Source: Pterobdella sp. o SKG-2022 (taxonomy: Eukaryota; Annelida; Clitellata; Hirudinida; Piscicolidae). Taken from it: 64,000 bases of DNA. This document shows positions 1-12,740 of this stretch, one piece after another. A program made the position numbers and the translations under genes. The stretch spans positions 6,371,047 through 6,435,046 of the forward strand of contig OZ038325.1 in NCBI GenBank assembly GCA_964035795.1, written 5' to 3'. How positions within the stretch are numbered: the first letter of the stretch is position 1; each line of letters starts with the position of its first letter. Below the pieces are notes generated by a model. It did no database searches. It was given only the letters and a program-made list of their open reading frames with translations, and was not told where the DNA came from.

Positions 1-2276
1 TTTTATCATCCTTTTCTCTACCTTCTTCATTATTATTGTTATTATTAATATTATTATTACTATTGTTAACACCATCACTAACATCATTATTTTCATTATT
101 ATTATTATTTTTATTTTTATTTTTATTGTTATTTCCATTATTATTACCAGCATCTTCACTTTTACAGTCATTAACAATGTTACTGTTGCTATCAACAGTG
201 GTTAGTTGTGTATCGTTGTCGACAGAGTCAACACTCGAAGAATCTTTCTTGCGTCTGCCTTTTTTGCCTTCTTTAATTTTAAGTCTGCCTTTTATCTCTG
301 CAAAATGTCAAAAAAATTTGGATCAAAGATAGCTTTAATCTACAAAATCATCAGATTAGCAATTTTGTAGGAAATGTTATGAAGAACAATGTGTTGTGGA
401 TGGGTATTTTAAGGATTTTAAAAAGAATCCTGATGAGTGGAATTGAATTGAAAAGATGGTAAAGTTGATAATAAACAAAAATATTAAAAGAAATATAATA
501 ATAAAAATAGTATTGAAATGATATAAAAAAAGATTGATATTCAGAATAAAAATAAAAATAATAGTAATAATCAAAATAATGAAAAACAACAAATACTTTT
601 GTTTAGGCTTTTAAAAGAGACTTTGTTTGACAAGAATCTAATATGACTTGTATTCGTTGCATCATTTGTGTTTTTTGTATCCGGTATTTGTAGTGTATCT
701 TTGGTATTTGACGTTGTATCGTTTTTATCTGTTACTTTGAATGTGTACGCGGTATTGGCGGTATTAAGACAGCTCGTGTGTGTTGTATTTAATGGCTTAC
801 CGTCCATATTCGTTGTATCTGACATCACACCTTCATTATCGTTTGTATTCACCAATATATCTTTTGTATTTTCGGTATTTAATGGTATTTGATTTTTTGT
901 ATTGGTACCTTTACCCATATAGTTTTTAATCACGTTTTTATTGTTGCCTGCATTACTTTCGCTGATGATGCTTTCAACGTGGTCTATCTCTATAGATGTG
1001 TTGTCGATTGCTTTAGTGTGTGGTGTGGCGTGTGATGTTGTGTTGTGTGGTGTGTTGTGTAATGTTGTTTGTGATGTTGTGTTGTGTGGGGTGTTGTGTG
1101 GGGTGTTGTGTGGTGTTGTTTGTGGTGTTGTGTTGTGTGGTGTGTTGTTGTTGTGCGTAGTCTCGTATGTGATGTGTAATGTTGCGTTGTGTGTTGTGTA
1201 GGGGTTTTTATTATTGCTTGTAAAAAGTGTTGAGTTGTGTGTGATGTGAGGTGTTGTGTGGAGTATGACTTTGTGTTTGTCTTTGTAGGTGGCTTCATGT
1301 ACGTTTTTATATGTGTTTTTACAGGTATCAAATGTGTAAATATGTGTGTTGTGGGTTAAATTATTTTTTATAGTTTCGCAATCTTGTGTGCTATGGGAGA
1401 TAGAAGTGTTGGGTAGAGGCACGTCAGGTGTTAAGTATAGTGGAGTTGAGGTTGATGTTGTTGTTGATGTTGGTGTTGATGTTGTTGTTGATGTTGTCGT
1501 TGATGTTGATGTTGTCGTTGATGTTGTCGTTGATGGTGTTGAGGATGATGTTAATGTTGGTGAGATTGTTGGTGTTGTTGATATTAATGTCATGAGTTTT
1601 GTTGAATGTGGTGCTGACGATATTGTTGATATTTTTGTTGAATTGTTTTTAGACATAAAGCTGGCTAATTCATTGACAAGTATTTTTGTTTTGTGATTTA
1701 ATGATGAAATCATTGACAGAGAAGGCTGGTGGGAAAATATGAAGTTTTTACTAGTATTATCACATGTTAAAAATGGCGGGTTTGCGTCGTTATGAAATGG
1801 AAGTTTCTGGAACGAAACAAGATAAAGAGCTAATTGTTCTTTGTTGTCGTTTATTGGAACAAGAGTAACACCGCAACTAAGAGATTTGTCTGTAAAAATA
1901 CGGTTATTTATGATTTGAAGCTCTCCAGTATTGAAATTAATCTTTGGATTTGGTGGCATTCATGAGTGAAAAATGTATGAAAAAATGCAGAAAACATAGT
2001 GTAAAATTTTAACTTAATAAAAATTCGTTTGGTGATTTATGAAGAGAAACGTTGACTCTAACTTTTGGAGTTGCGAAGGTTTAGTCGCAAAGGGGTTGTG
2101 TGTTGTAGATGACGTTGTTGACGTTGATAATGTTGTTGTTGACGAGGTTGTTTATGCTGAGAATGTTGTTGTTGTTGATGTTGACGTTGTGGATGATGTT
2201 CTTTTTGTTGTTCTTGATATTGTTGTAACAGATTTTGTGTGTTGAAGATTGAATTCAAAACCTTTTTTGACATAAG
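1..2276 (-). CDS. Gln/His-, then Thr/His/Asn-rich protein, partial (3' end off window)
   Basis: I do not recognise the family. Three exons are proposed in sense order: 2276-2063, 1889-597 and 297-1. The first follows a CAG acceptor, or starts at ATG 2273; it encodes a Gln/His-rich segment (LLQQYQEQQKEHH). Its GTTAGA donor (phase 1) fits a good acceptor, TATTTTTACAG, before 1889. Alternatively the middle exon starts at ATG 1959, which has an in-frame TGA just upstream. The middle exon opens with a non-repetitive stretch (LALYLVSFQKLPFHNDA), then becomes Thr/Ser-rich with HNTPHNTP-type repeats. It leaves at 597 in phase 1, and the acceptor at 298-300 restores frame, giving a basic KGRLKIKEGKKGRRKK segment followed by Ser/Asp and poly-Asn. 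An open frame kept through so much repeat argues for coding, but low complexity makes this uncertain. Confidence 0.45.
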
Positions 2277-4360
2277 CTGCCATGATGTTCAAAAATAAAT
2301 TAATTCAAACAATGGAATAAAAACTAACAAAAAAGATTGGGATAAAAATTTAGTTAAAAATGAATAAAATCAAAAGAAAAAAAATTAATTTAAAAATCAA
2401 TAGTGAAAAAATTATATGAACAAATAACCAAAATAAAAAAAGTGATAAATTTTACTGCTGGTTAATTCTGTGTGGGAAACAGATTTTGATTGATGTGTGG
2501 AAGTTTGCAGCATTTATGCTCCATCATAAGTAAAAATTCAATTACTTTAATAATATAATTCTCAGTGGGAATTTCAGTTATTTTATCCAATAACCTGTGC
2601 ATTTTAGTTTTTTTGTTTTTATTAAAATTATTTTGTTTTATTTTATTATTCTAATTTTTTGATCAGTTTTTTTTATTATGGATATTTATATATTATATAA
2701 ATTTTGGTTTATAAATTATTATTATATATATATTATATATATATAAAGTTTATATAACAAGACATTTAAAAACAAATTTTTTGAAAGTGCTCGAAAAAAA
2801 ATTTTGGTTCATGTATTTTTTAGCAAATACAAAATGCAAAATTTCAGAATGAGTTTTCTGAACAGATCAATTACACAACTAACTGATAAATGAAAAACAA
2901 AACTATCTTTCGTTTTGATTGAAAAAAAACTGAACTGTCTAAAACCAACCGAGAAAAAAGCACTGACAGATTAACATGCATAAAAATGAGTTTAAATTTG
3001 GGTTGAGAGGAATCAAAACAGAACTTGAGTAAATTAAGTTTTCAGATGAAAAATAACATTTTTTTCGGCGTTTCTAACAAAAAATATATAAAATTTTGTG
3101 CTTTTTATAGAAATTCTTGGAACAAAAACGCAACAAAACTTTTTACTGTAGACAAAAAAAAACGCAAAATTTGGCATTTTTGGTTCTTTAAAACGTGAAA
3201 CTGCAGTTTGCATATTTTTTGCCGTAAAAAATTTTCTACTGGAGCAAAATTTAAAATTATATGCAACTAAGACAATAATTATTGTGATAACAAAAATTAT
3301 CAAATGATATTTAATTGGCTATTTAGTTAATGAGTAAAATAAATAGAAAAAACTAAAAAAAATTAAGATTTTCAGACCTTCTGTAGACTTTGATATGAAT
3401 CGGTTTTGGTTTTCTGTACTTTAGATAAAACTTTTTCGACTTTGGTATATTATAAAAAACTATATATTACATAGCTAAAAGTTTAGTCTTTGTTGAAAAA
3501 TGAAATTTTCTGCTGAAAACAAAAGTCTATATTTCGTATTCTATAAATAGCTTTTTTTTTAACTCATATACCATTATCTCTTTATATCAGTCATATATCA
3601 CTATTTTGGGCACAAGTACGCCAAACCATATCATTTATAGGTTTTCAATACGTTATTATATATACTTGTATTCATTTCCACATTGAGTAATACCTCACAA
3701 TTTTGCAGCGAAAACCGTTTTTATGGGGTTACCTAACTGCTCAGTTCTAGTTGGTCCTAGTAATAGTATTTCTCTTTTTCGATAAAATGATATCTAATTA
3801 TGCAGTATTATTTTGTCGCAGCCATATTATTTTGATAAAATGATAACAGATTAAAAAATCCTTGTTTTAAGATTTTTTTTTGATAAAAACTCGCCATGAT
3901 TTCAGATGTTTAATGCCACATCGATTTGATCTGTAAGTTTTATCAGATATTTCGTATGAACGTTTGTCTCTTTCGATTAGTGTACTTTATTAGATGCTAT
4001 TTTCATCAGTGACGAGATGAGGATTCATATTGATATAACTAGTAGACTTCCGAAGGTATTTTATTTGCTCAAAAATGATGCATACGGACAAAAAATAAAT
4101 AAATTCGTGGAAAAATCTGTCACAGCCCAAAAAAAAATTTAAAAAAATCATAGAAATGAAAATAAAAATTTTTAAAGATAAACCAATCATAATGTAAATT
4201 TTCAAAAAAAAATCCTAAAATGAATATGGGATAAACCTGGGATTCTGAGCATTCAACGAGAGATGCAAAGCCGTCAGAGCAGTATAAGATTGGATATTTC
4301 GTTGGATCTGAGCTTAACAGGATGAAGTTTTGATCTGTAATTGGATTTTTAGGTAGCTAT

Positions 4361-4482
4361 AGTTTTGTATTTATATTTATCGTTTGGTATTTATATTTAT
4401 CGTTTGGTATTTATATTTATCGTTTGGTATTTTTATTTATCGTTTGGTATTTTTATTTATAGTTTGATAATTCTATTTATAG
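4361..4482. repeat. 20-base tandem repeat, about six copies
   Basis: The unit is close to TTTGGTATTTATATTTATCG. The first copies are nearly identical; later ones carry TTTTTATTTAT and ATAGTTTGATAA variants, so the array decays to the right. Confidence 0.85.
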
Positions 4483-5550
4483 TGTAGTGTATTTTTATTT
4501 ATTATGCAAATATATAATTTTTTTTGTTAATACTGAAATAAATTTTTTAAAATTAGAGTTATAATATGAGTTTTCATTATTTTTGGTTATTTCAATATAT
4601 TTAATTTTTTTATAACACAACTTCGATAAAAATTATCTTATGAATAAAAATTTAGTTTGAAAATAATTTTTCAAAAGTTTGCAACATAAAATTGAAAAAT
4701 CATTTGAAAGTGTACAGCATAAAGCAATAAAAAAACAAAATGAGGTTTTTTGTAACGGTATTTTGTGTCTGCCATGTTAAGCGTTAGATTTTGCAAATTA
4801 TCGTTATTGATATGAAGGTGAAAAATGGCAAATAGAGAAATTTGCAGCTAGTTAGGAAGCAATTTGTGTGAAACTTGGAAGACAGCTTCTAAACAAATTG
4901 CTTTTCTAAAATTATAATCTTTTGTTTGAAAAAATTCAAAAATAAGAGATGAATCTTTGAAAAACTTCAGTATATTTATTTAAAAAAATGAACTTTTTGA
5001 AAAACCAACATACTCTTTATTTTTTTAGCAAAATCGATTAGGTTAAAATAAACGTTTAAATAAAAGGAAGCATTGAGATGAATGGGAAATTATAGAAAAA
5101 CCGGATGTATGTTTCAAAAAAAGATTTTGAATAGTTACGGAAATATAAAATAATAAACTCATTGAAAAGATTATACCTATTTTTTTTTTAAATATAATAA
5201 AATATACAATTAATTGAAAAAATATTTTTTAAAATATATAATAAATGAAAAAATATATACTAAAGTAAAATATAAATGAATAAATAAATAGATAAAATGG
5301 AAAACTATCTTGGAACACAATTTATTGGAAAACAACTTGAATTTTTGAAATTCAATATACCAAAATTCCTAAGTCCTCTAGTCCAGGGATTTGTCGTGAA
5401 AGATATCTCCATGCTAAATTTAGCTCAACTTATCGAAAATTATGACTGGCTTTTTTTGTAAATTCATCAATACATTATCTCCATGAATTTAGCCTGGAAC
5501 TTTTTAAAATCCGCGTATAAAAATGAAAAATTTTATTGTTATTATTATTA

Positions 5551-5902
5551 AGATTTTTATAGCGCACAGTTATCAATTCAAGATTGCTTCAAAAGCGCTC
5601 AAGATTTGAAAGAGATTATGACTATATTATGTTCTAACTATATTAATATTTAAATACACTTCTCATATTATTGCGCTATATAAATTCATTTGTTAAAGAT
5701 ACAAATATATTTTAGAGATTTTGGATTCACCATAAAACACGAAAAACTGCAAAGATTTTAACACAAGCTATTGGTCAATCCTTAAAAAAATATCTTCGCA
5801 TGTCTAACTTCTATTACGTGCATTTAAAATTATTTTTATAATTATAATTAGAGTGACTTTTATAGCGCTTAGTTTTAAACAAGGCTTGCTTCAGAGGCGC
5901 TG
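5551..5902. repeat. Two diverged copies of a short dispersed element
   Basis: Segments 5551-5600 and 5851-5902 share TTTTATAGCGC, then a GATTGCTTC/GGCTTGCTTC block and end in GCGCT, with about 250 unrelated bases between. GCGCTATAAAA occurs inverted at 6343-6353 and 56337-56347, and weaker relatives lie near 29,481 and 61,285. This looks like a short interspersed family, not a local duplication. Confidence 0.5.
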
Positions 5903-7527
5903 GTCACATTAAGTAAGTCGATCATTCCACCGCTCTTAACTGGTTACCTTAATGTCATTATTTAATTATTTCAAATATTTATTTATATTAAATTTATATT
6001 ACATATTTATTCGATTGAATGATTTTAAAAAAGATTCGGATATAAATTTAAATGAGTTTACACTTCAAGTGTTTGCGATAGTTAACATAATCTAAACTTC
6101 AAATTTATTTGAATTCAAGACTTTCATGATATTGATATTTCAGGAATAATTTGCAAAAGTATTATTAATATTATTTATTATTTATATCGACTGTCGCGGT
6201 AGATGATTTTTTTTTATTATCATTTATTTCATGGCCCGCATAAATAAGAATTATAACTTATATATTTCTAGATAAAAGATATAAAGCATAATTATTGGAG
6301 CATTTTGCCGGAAATTTGTCATGATAATGTATAAAAGCTTCAGCGCTATAAAACCATGTTTAAAATTACGTCATAGGAACATGAGAATAATCACATATTA
6401 AAAATAATTTATTTGAAATTAATTTTATTTTTATTTTATTTTCTTTTTTTGATTTTATTAAAAATATTTTATTTTTGTTTGAAGCGGAAAGGAATATTTG
6501 ATTGAGCACTATCATTATAGGAGATTTCCTGTTAAATTTGAAAAAAATTATTCATATTGGGTGAAAAAACCCATTTTTTAATATTTATAGAAAAAATAAG
6601 TGTTTCAACATGAAAATGATGCACTGTTAACGAGAAGATCCGTGTTTTATAATAAAAAATATTAGTGTTTGAAAACTTTGTTCGGATAACCTGTTGGAGG
6701 ATTTTTGTTAGAAATTATATTAATGATTTCAGCAGCAACCAAAGAAATTCATGCTTCCATACTTGAAGTTGAATGGGAGCTAGCTGCAGAAGTATTTGCT
6801 CATTTTTTTCTAATTAGGAATGCTATTCTCTGAATAAATATCTCGGTTTTGAAGAAAATATTTTTCTTTTAGAAGAATTCTACAGTGTAGGGGTTTTTGT
6901 TTATTTTATTCTTTTTTCATTATTTACTTTATCTTTTTATCACCATCTTTCCACCTTCCTATTTTTATTTCTTCATTTTTTTCTTCTTTCTTTTAATTTT
7001 CTTCTTCTTCTTCTTCTTCCTCATCTTCATGACGCAAACAGTGTCAGGAAAAAGCCCAAAGAGCAAAGAGAGATAAAAGTAAATGTATGGAAAAGGCATT
7101 CACGATAATATAAAAAACAACGTTAAAGGCGTAAAGTTGTAAATTGTTCTGTAAAAATATTCAAACAAAAAAGAATTCAATCATAAATTAGTTCTAGAAA
7201 GTTCGAAAATTTTTCTGGTATCAAAACAGTTAAATAAAATTTTTGGTTTACATTTTTAATACATTGATTGAATTTTGAATCTTTTTTATTCAGAAAATAG
7301 TTCTGGCTCAGAGAATTCTTCCAATTTTCAGCAATCTAAATCAGCCAATTAAAAAAAAACCTCCAACTTTTTTGTTTAAAATTCGCTTGAAACGTTATAA
7401 AAAGAGTCTTTTGATTTTTTTTCTTTACTTCACATTTGAATCTTGGAAGCACATTGGAAGATCTTCGTATTAAATTTTCATCAAATCAAAGAAACCGAAA
7501 TCCTTACAACTTGTCTTTTCATCTAAT

Positions 7528-7778
7528 ATTCATTTAATATTTATTTATTTCTATTTAATATTTATTTATTTCTATTTAATATTTATTTATTTTTATTTGA
7601 TATTTATTTATTTCTATTTAATATTTATTTATTTCTATTTAATATTTATTTATTTCTATTTAATATTTATTTATTTTTATTTGATATTTATTTATTTCTA
7701 TTTAATATTTATTTATTTCTATTTAATATTTATTTATTTCTATTTAATATTTATTTATTTTTATTTGATATGTATTTC
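7528..7778. repeat. 21-base satellite with 84-base higher-order period
   Basis: The unit is TTTAATATTTATTTATTTCTA (one base over a 20-mer), about twelve copies. A variant unit with TTTTTATTTGA replaces the standard one every fourth position (near 7593, 7677 and 7761), so the array has an 84-base higher-order period. The frame encoding IFIYFYL repeats is an artefact of the array. Confidence 0.85.
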
Positions 7779-8585
7779 ATTTAATATTATGTGACTATCA
7801 TGGCAGATCGAATTAATTTTGCAAATAACTGCCAAAATTTAATAAATAAGCATTAATGGTTGAAAGAACTTCATCATTTTTTTCATAAATCCAAAGAAAT
7901 TAAAGTCATGAGGCTTTGCCACTGTGTGTAAACATTCTAAAGATAATTACAAAATTCACATAAGAAAATTTTTTTTCCTCTTACAATGATGGGGATGTAT
8001 TTTGATTACTATTCCATCGTTACCCCATGATGGAGATGCAGGGTTGTGGTACTGTTGAAATCATACTAAAGATGAAAACGCGAGATTTATCATAACAAAG
8101 TATCAATCAGTTTTTTATTTTTTATGATAATGAAGCATATTAGCAGTGTATATAATTTCATTTTAAGTGTAACTTTTTATCATATTTTGTTGAATCTATT
8201 CTTTCATTTTTTGTTTTCGACTAAAGCTTACTCACCAACTGCAACTAATATATAGATTGGTTTGATGGTAAATTATTACTAACTTATTATTAGTTTGGGT
8301 ATTCAATTAATATATAAATTTAGCAGCTATTATATACTCTATTTATCATTAAATCAGCATTTTTCCCGTTATGTTCGTGATCTGATGGAGATTTTTATAC
8401 AATAACCACGGGGTTAAAAACATTTGCTACTTAATCATACTCATAAAAGAAATGAACTGAAAATGCCTGGTTCGATTGCTTCATAATAAAATCTATATTG
8501 GCGAAGACCATATACACGTGTGCATATGAACATTAGCACTATGTCCCCGAACAGAAGATTGGATGCACAAATAATACTGCTACAT

Positions 8586-8620
<35 letters not shown>

Positions 8621-8621
8621 G

Positions 8622-8692
<71 letters not shown>

Positions 8693-8693
8693 G

Positions 8694-8728
<35 letters not shown>

Positions 8729-8729
8729 G

Positions 8730-8804
<75 letters not shown>
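8586..8804. repeat. (CTA)n microsatellite
   Basis: About 73 CTA copies with three isolated CTG interruptions. Open frames of Ser, Leu or Val on either strand here are repeat artefacts. Confidence 0.95.
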
Positions 8805-11452
8805 GCAATTACCTTTAGTTTTTTTTCATCATTTGCTACAATATAATTTTTGTTTCTAATTTCGCTGTTCATTCACTTAAGACCAACCCTATGGTCCAGA
8901 TGACTCAGTTGTGAGAGTATTTCAACCTCAATTGGGGTACAAACTTCTGGCATCATTTTTAATATTACTTCTTACTTTTTTTTTTAATATACTAAGTACT
9001 TATAAAATTGATTTTGAATATGATGTCAGAATTTAGAAAAAAATTTCAACCATACCATATTGTTCGTGCTTAGGAGGAAAAATTACAAAATAAAATAAGA
9101 TAAATGTAAAAATGGTAAGATAATTGTTAAGACCAATATGATTACTATCATAAACTACAAAATAATTATCATGAACTACGGAATAATCATCATAATGTAT
9201 ATCTATACTAATTATAACTGAATAAGAAAAAATGATAATAAAAAATATAATAAAAAATATAATAAAATAAAAAGGAAATTATTCATGTGAATTAAATCGA
9301 GCTAGATACAATAAAAAAGCATCGCGCTCATATAAACCATGCCTTCTTGATCCCTCTTATCACACACAACACCCCCCTCAAATAGATAATTTTTTAGTTA
9401 TTATATTTAAATATTTTACAAAAATTTTATGAAATTATAGTATAATAGTTATTTTGAAATATATTATATTAGTTATATAAAATTATGATGTAAAAATTAT
9501 AAATTTAATAAATAATATTATATTTAAATATAGTATAATAATTGTATTTAATTGATAATGATAAATTATTTTACAATTTTTTCTAAATAATTATGTTTCT
9601 ATGCATTATTTCTAACAAAAAAATTAAAGATACCTTATTTTGATATTTTTTTTTTGGTTTTTTTTCCCGAAGAAAGCATTTTTATGTAACTTGGAAAACT
9701 TTGTATTTGAAATTTTGTGCTTTTTTTTGTTTCACAATGGAAATTATTGATATTTTAGATATTTGTGAAAAAAATGACTTCAACATTGTTGCTTCTATAG
9801 TAAGATCAACAAAAAGAAAAAAAACACAAAGTATTAATTTAAAAAGACACAAAGTCTTTTGTAGATTTAGCTTTATCAAGTGAAATCACTTGTCTTTTTT
9901 TTTTAAATAAATACTTTAGGTTTGTTGACCTAACTATTTGATTGAAGCTATTATTATTTAAGGCCTACAGCTAATCTATCAGATATCAGCACACTGTCAC
10001 AGTAAAATTTAAATGATACTATTTGATTGAGGTTATTCGACTTCTTATTGATGGATAAAAAAAAATAAAACTATTTTATTTAGAACTTAAAAAAAAACAT
10101 CAATATTATGGAGGTAGAAAAAGTAGTTATTTTGAGCAAAAAACCTCCATCAATCGCGGACTCTTAACAAAGTTATATACAAGTTTCAACAGCGCTAATG
10201 ATTTTCAATGCCTTTTTTTTGATTTATAGGTGTAATCAATGTCTTAATTCAAACATTTTTCTTTTTTTCTCAAATTATTGATTATTTTTGATAGATTTTC
10301 CTGAATAAGTTATTTACTTTCTTCATTTAATTTAATTCTTGCGAGTTATTTATTTATATTTGAACATTCAAACTAGGATATGGCTCTTCAAAGCTTCTTC
10401 AAGGTTTTCTGTGACTTTAAAAAATTTTTCTCTGACGTATGCTATTTTAAATTAAACTTTCTGTGTATTTTGTTTCATGGCATCCAAAATGCATTGATTG
10501 ATGGCTTTTCTAAGCACATTTCTCTACCTTCCACTAATCAAAAACCAAGGGAAAAAAACTAAAAAATAATACGAATGATAATAAGAAAAAATAATTTTAG
10601 AAAATATAAAGAATATAACTATTATTAGAGCGAGTAAAAGTGAAATACTAATTTAAAATAAAATTACGAAAAAATAATATTTTGGAATGAAAAATTTTTA
10701 AATGTATACACAAAAAATTCATGAATAAAAATAATGAATAAACTGAATTTTCGTTATGGAAGATTCAAGAAAAAACTTAATTTTTATGCTAAAAACCTTC
10801 AAAAGCTCTTTTTAAAATAAATTATGATTCACGTGATCGAGTTTTTTGTTCTAAAATTTGAAATAGACTCTTATCAAAACAAACCGTACTTGGATTGGAA
10901 GCTATTGATTAAAATATTTTTTCGTGAAAAAAATTTATAGGATACAAAAAAAATTAATATCAGAAAATTGTGAAAACATACAAAAATAAAAAATGAAAAA
11001 CTAATACTAAAAGTGGAATGAAACCGGAGAATTTTAATAGAAACAAGAATCAAAAATGAAAAAGCTTTGAAGAGTTTCAAAGTGAAGATACATAAAACGC
11101 TAGAAACTGAAACAGATAAAAAACTGGAGACGGTATTGAATGATTTTCAGAAAAAATAAATTGAAAAACATGGGAAGATATAAAGAAAAAAAAGATAGAA
11201 AAATCGTTGGAAAAATATTCATAAAAAGAAATGAGAATAGAGTTCTGGTAAGTTTCAATGAAAAAAAATGGAAAAACTGCAAAAACAGAAAAACAGAAAA
11301 TTTACTTTCACAATTTTGAGTGAAGTTTCATAAAATATAACTCAAAAAATTTAAAAGATCTTCATAAAAGTGGAATTACTCGAAGCGTTTTTGAAAATAA
11401 ACGAAAAATATTGAAAAACTATATCGAAAACAACAAAATAGCGATGATTGGG

Positions 11453-11454
<2 letters not shown>

Positions 11455-11527
<73 letters not shown>
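11455..11527. repeat. (TA)n dinucleotide run
   Basis: An uninterrupted TA run of about 73 bases in AT-rich DNA. Confidence 0.95.
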
Positions 11528-11530
<3 letters not shown>

Positions 11531-12496
11531 TTGAATAGTTATAAATAAAAATATTTTATAAATTTCCAACAAAAAAACTTAATATATTTTATAAAGTACT
11601 TCAAAAAAAAACATAATAAAATATGAATAAATATGAATATAAATATTATATAATATAAAAAAATAAACAATTTAATAAATTAAAAGTGGAAAACAATACA
11701 AAATGAACTCCAAAAAGTGTTTCATTTGAATATATACATAATACAAAATAATACAAATAAAAAAAACAATCATCTATAAAATAAAACAATAAATGAAATT
11801 ATAAGAGTAATAATAAATAAATGAAACAAAGACCTAAAGAAACCCAACAAAACAAGCGGTAAAACACTGCAAATTACCTGATCGAAGTAATTAAACAGGC
11901 ATCGACCATTTACAGTTAATTAAAGTGATACTGCTTTCCTTCAAATGGAGCAAGATATGTATGGGAGAACGAAATTGTCTTGGGAGAATAAAGATTGAAT
12001 TGAAAGAAATAAGAAAAAAAATAAGAAAAACAAAAACAATAATAAAAGGTATGTTTAAAAACATTAGTGAGGTCAAATAAACTAGCCTGTCAACAAAAAC
12101 GATATGAATCGAACACTTATTAACTGGATAATAATATTTATTTGCTATTCTTCGGTTGATAAGTGTTTGATTCAAATTTCTGGATCAATAAAACTTATAG
12201 GAAAAACGATAAAAAAGGTTTGAAACATATTTAATTTCGAATTATAACACAAATAAAACCAAAAAAATATTAAAGTATTTTTAAAAATATAGAAAAATTT
12301 CAACACAGGAAAATATCAAATGATAATAAAAAAAATCAAAAAAACGTCCATTATTTATTATCGTTTATTATTACTATTATTATCATTTATTGTTATTATT
12401 ATTATTATTATCATTATTTTTAATATTTTTTCTTATTATTCCTATTATGATAACTTTTATCGTAAAAGATCAATCCAGATTGATGAAAACTCTTAC

Positions 12497-12667
12497 GTGC
12501 CATATCCTTCAAAGATGGGTTTTGGTGGGCAATGGTGCTGTTATTATTATTATTGTTATTATTATTATCATTATCATTATTATTATTGTTCTTATTGTTA
12601 TTACTGTGATTTTTATTACTGTTTTGCATATTTGCCTTATTGTTGTTCTTATGATGATTGTTTTCAA

Positions 12668-12740
<73 letters not shown>

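Larger units (their letters stand above)
2284..12496. other. 10-kb stretch without a recognised gene
   Basis: Very AT-rich sequence with stops in all frames. It may be intergenic or one long intron between the two low-complexity minus-strand genes. It holds a 20-base tandem repeat near 4.4 kb, two related TATAGCGC-containing elements at 5.55 and 5.85 kb, a 21-base array with higher-order structure near 7.6 kb, a CTA microsatellite at 8.6 kb and a TA run at 11.5 kb. Short open frames near 9.7 and 10.4 kb show no domain and no splice support. Confidence 0.6.

Noticed and set aside
8441..8872. Poly-Ser, poly-Leu and poly-Val frames on both strands
   Set aside because: Product of the CTA microsatellite; open in several frames at once, with no splice context.
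9682..9883. Overlapping 60-65-codon frames on both strands
   Set aside because: Open on both strands by low stop density; no domain or splice support.
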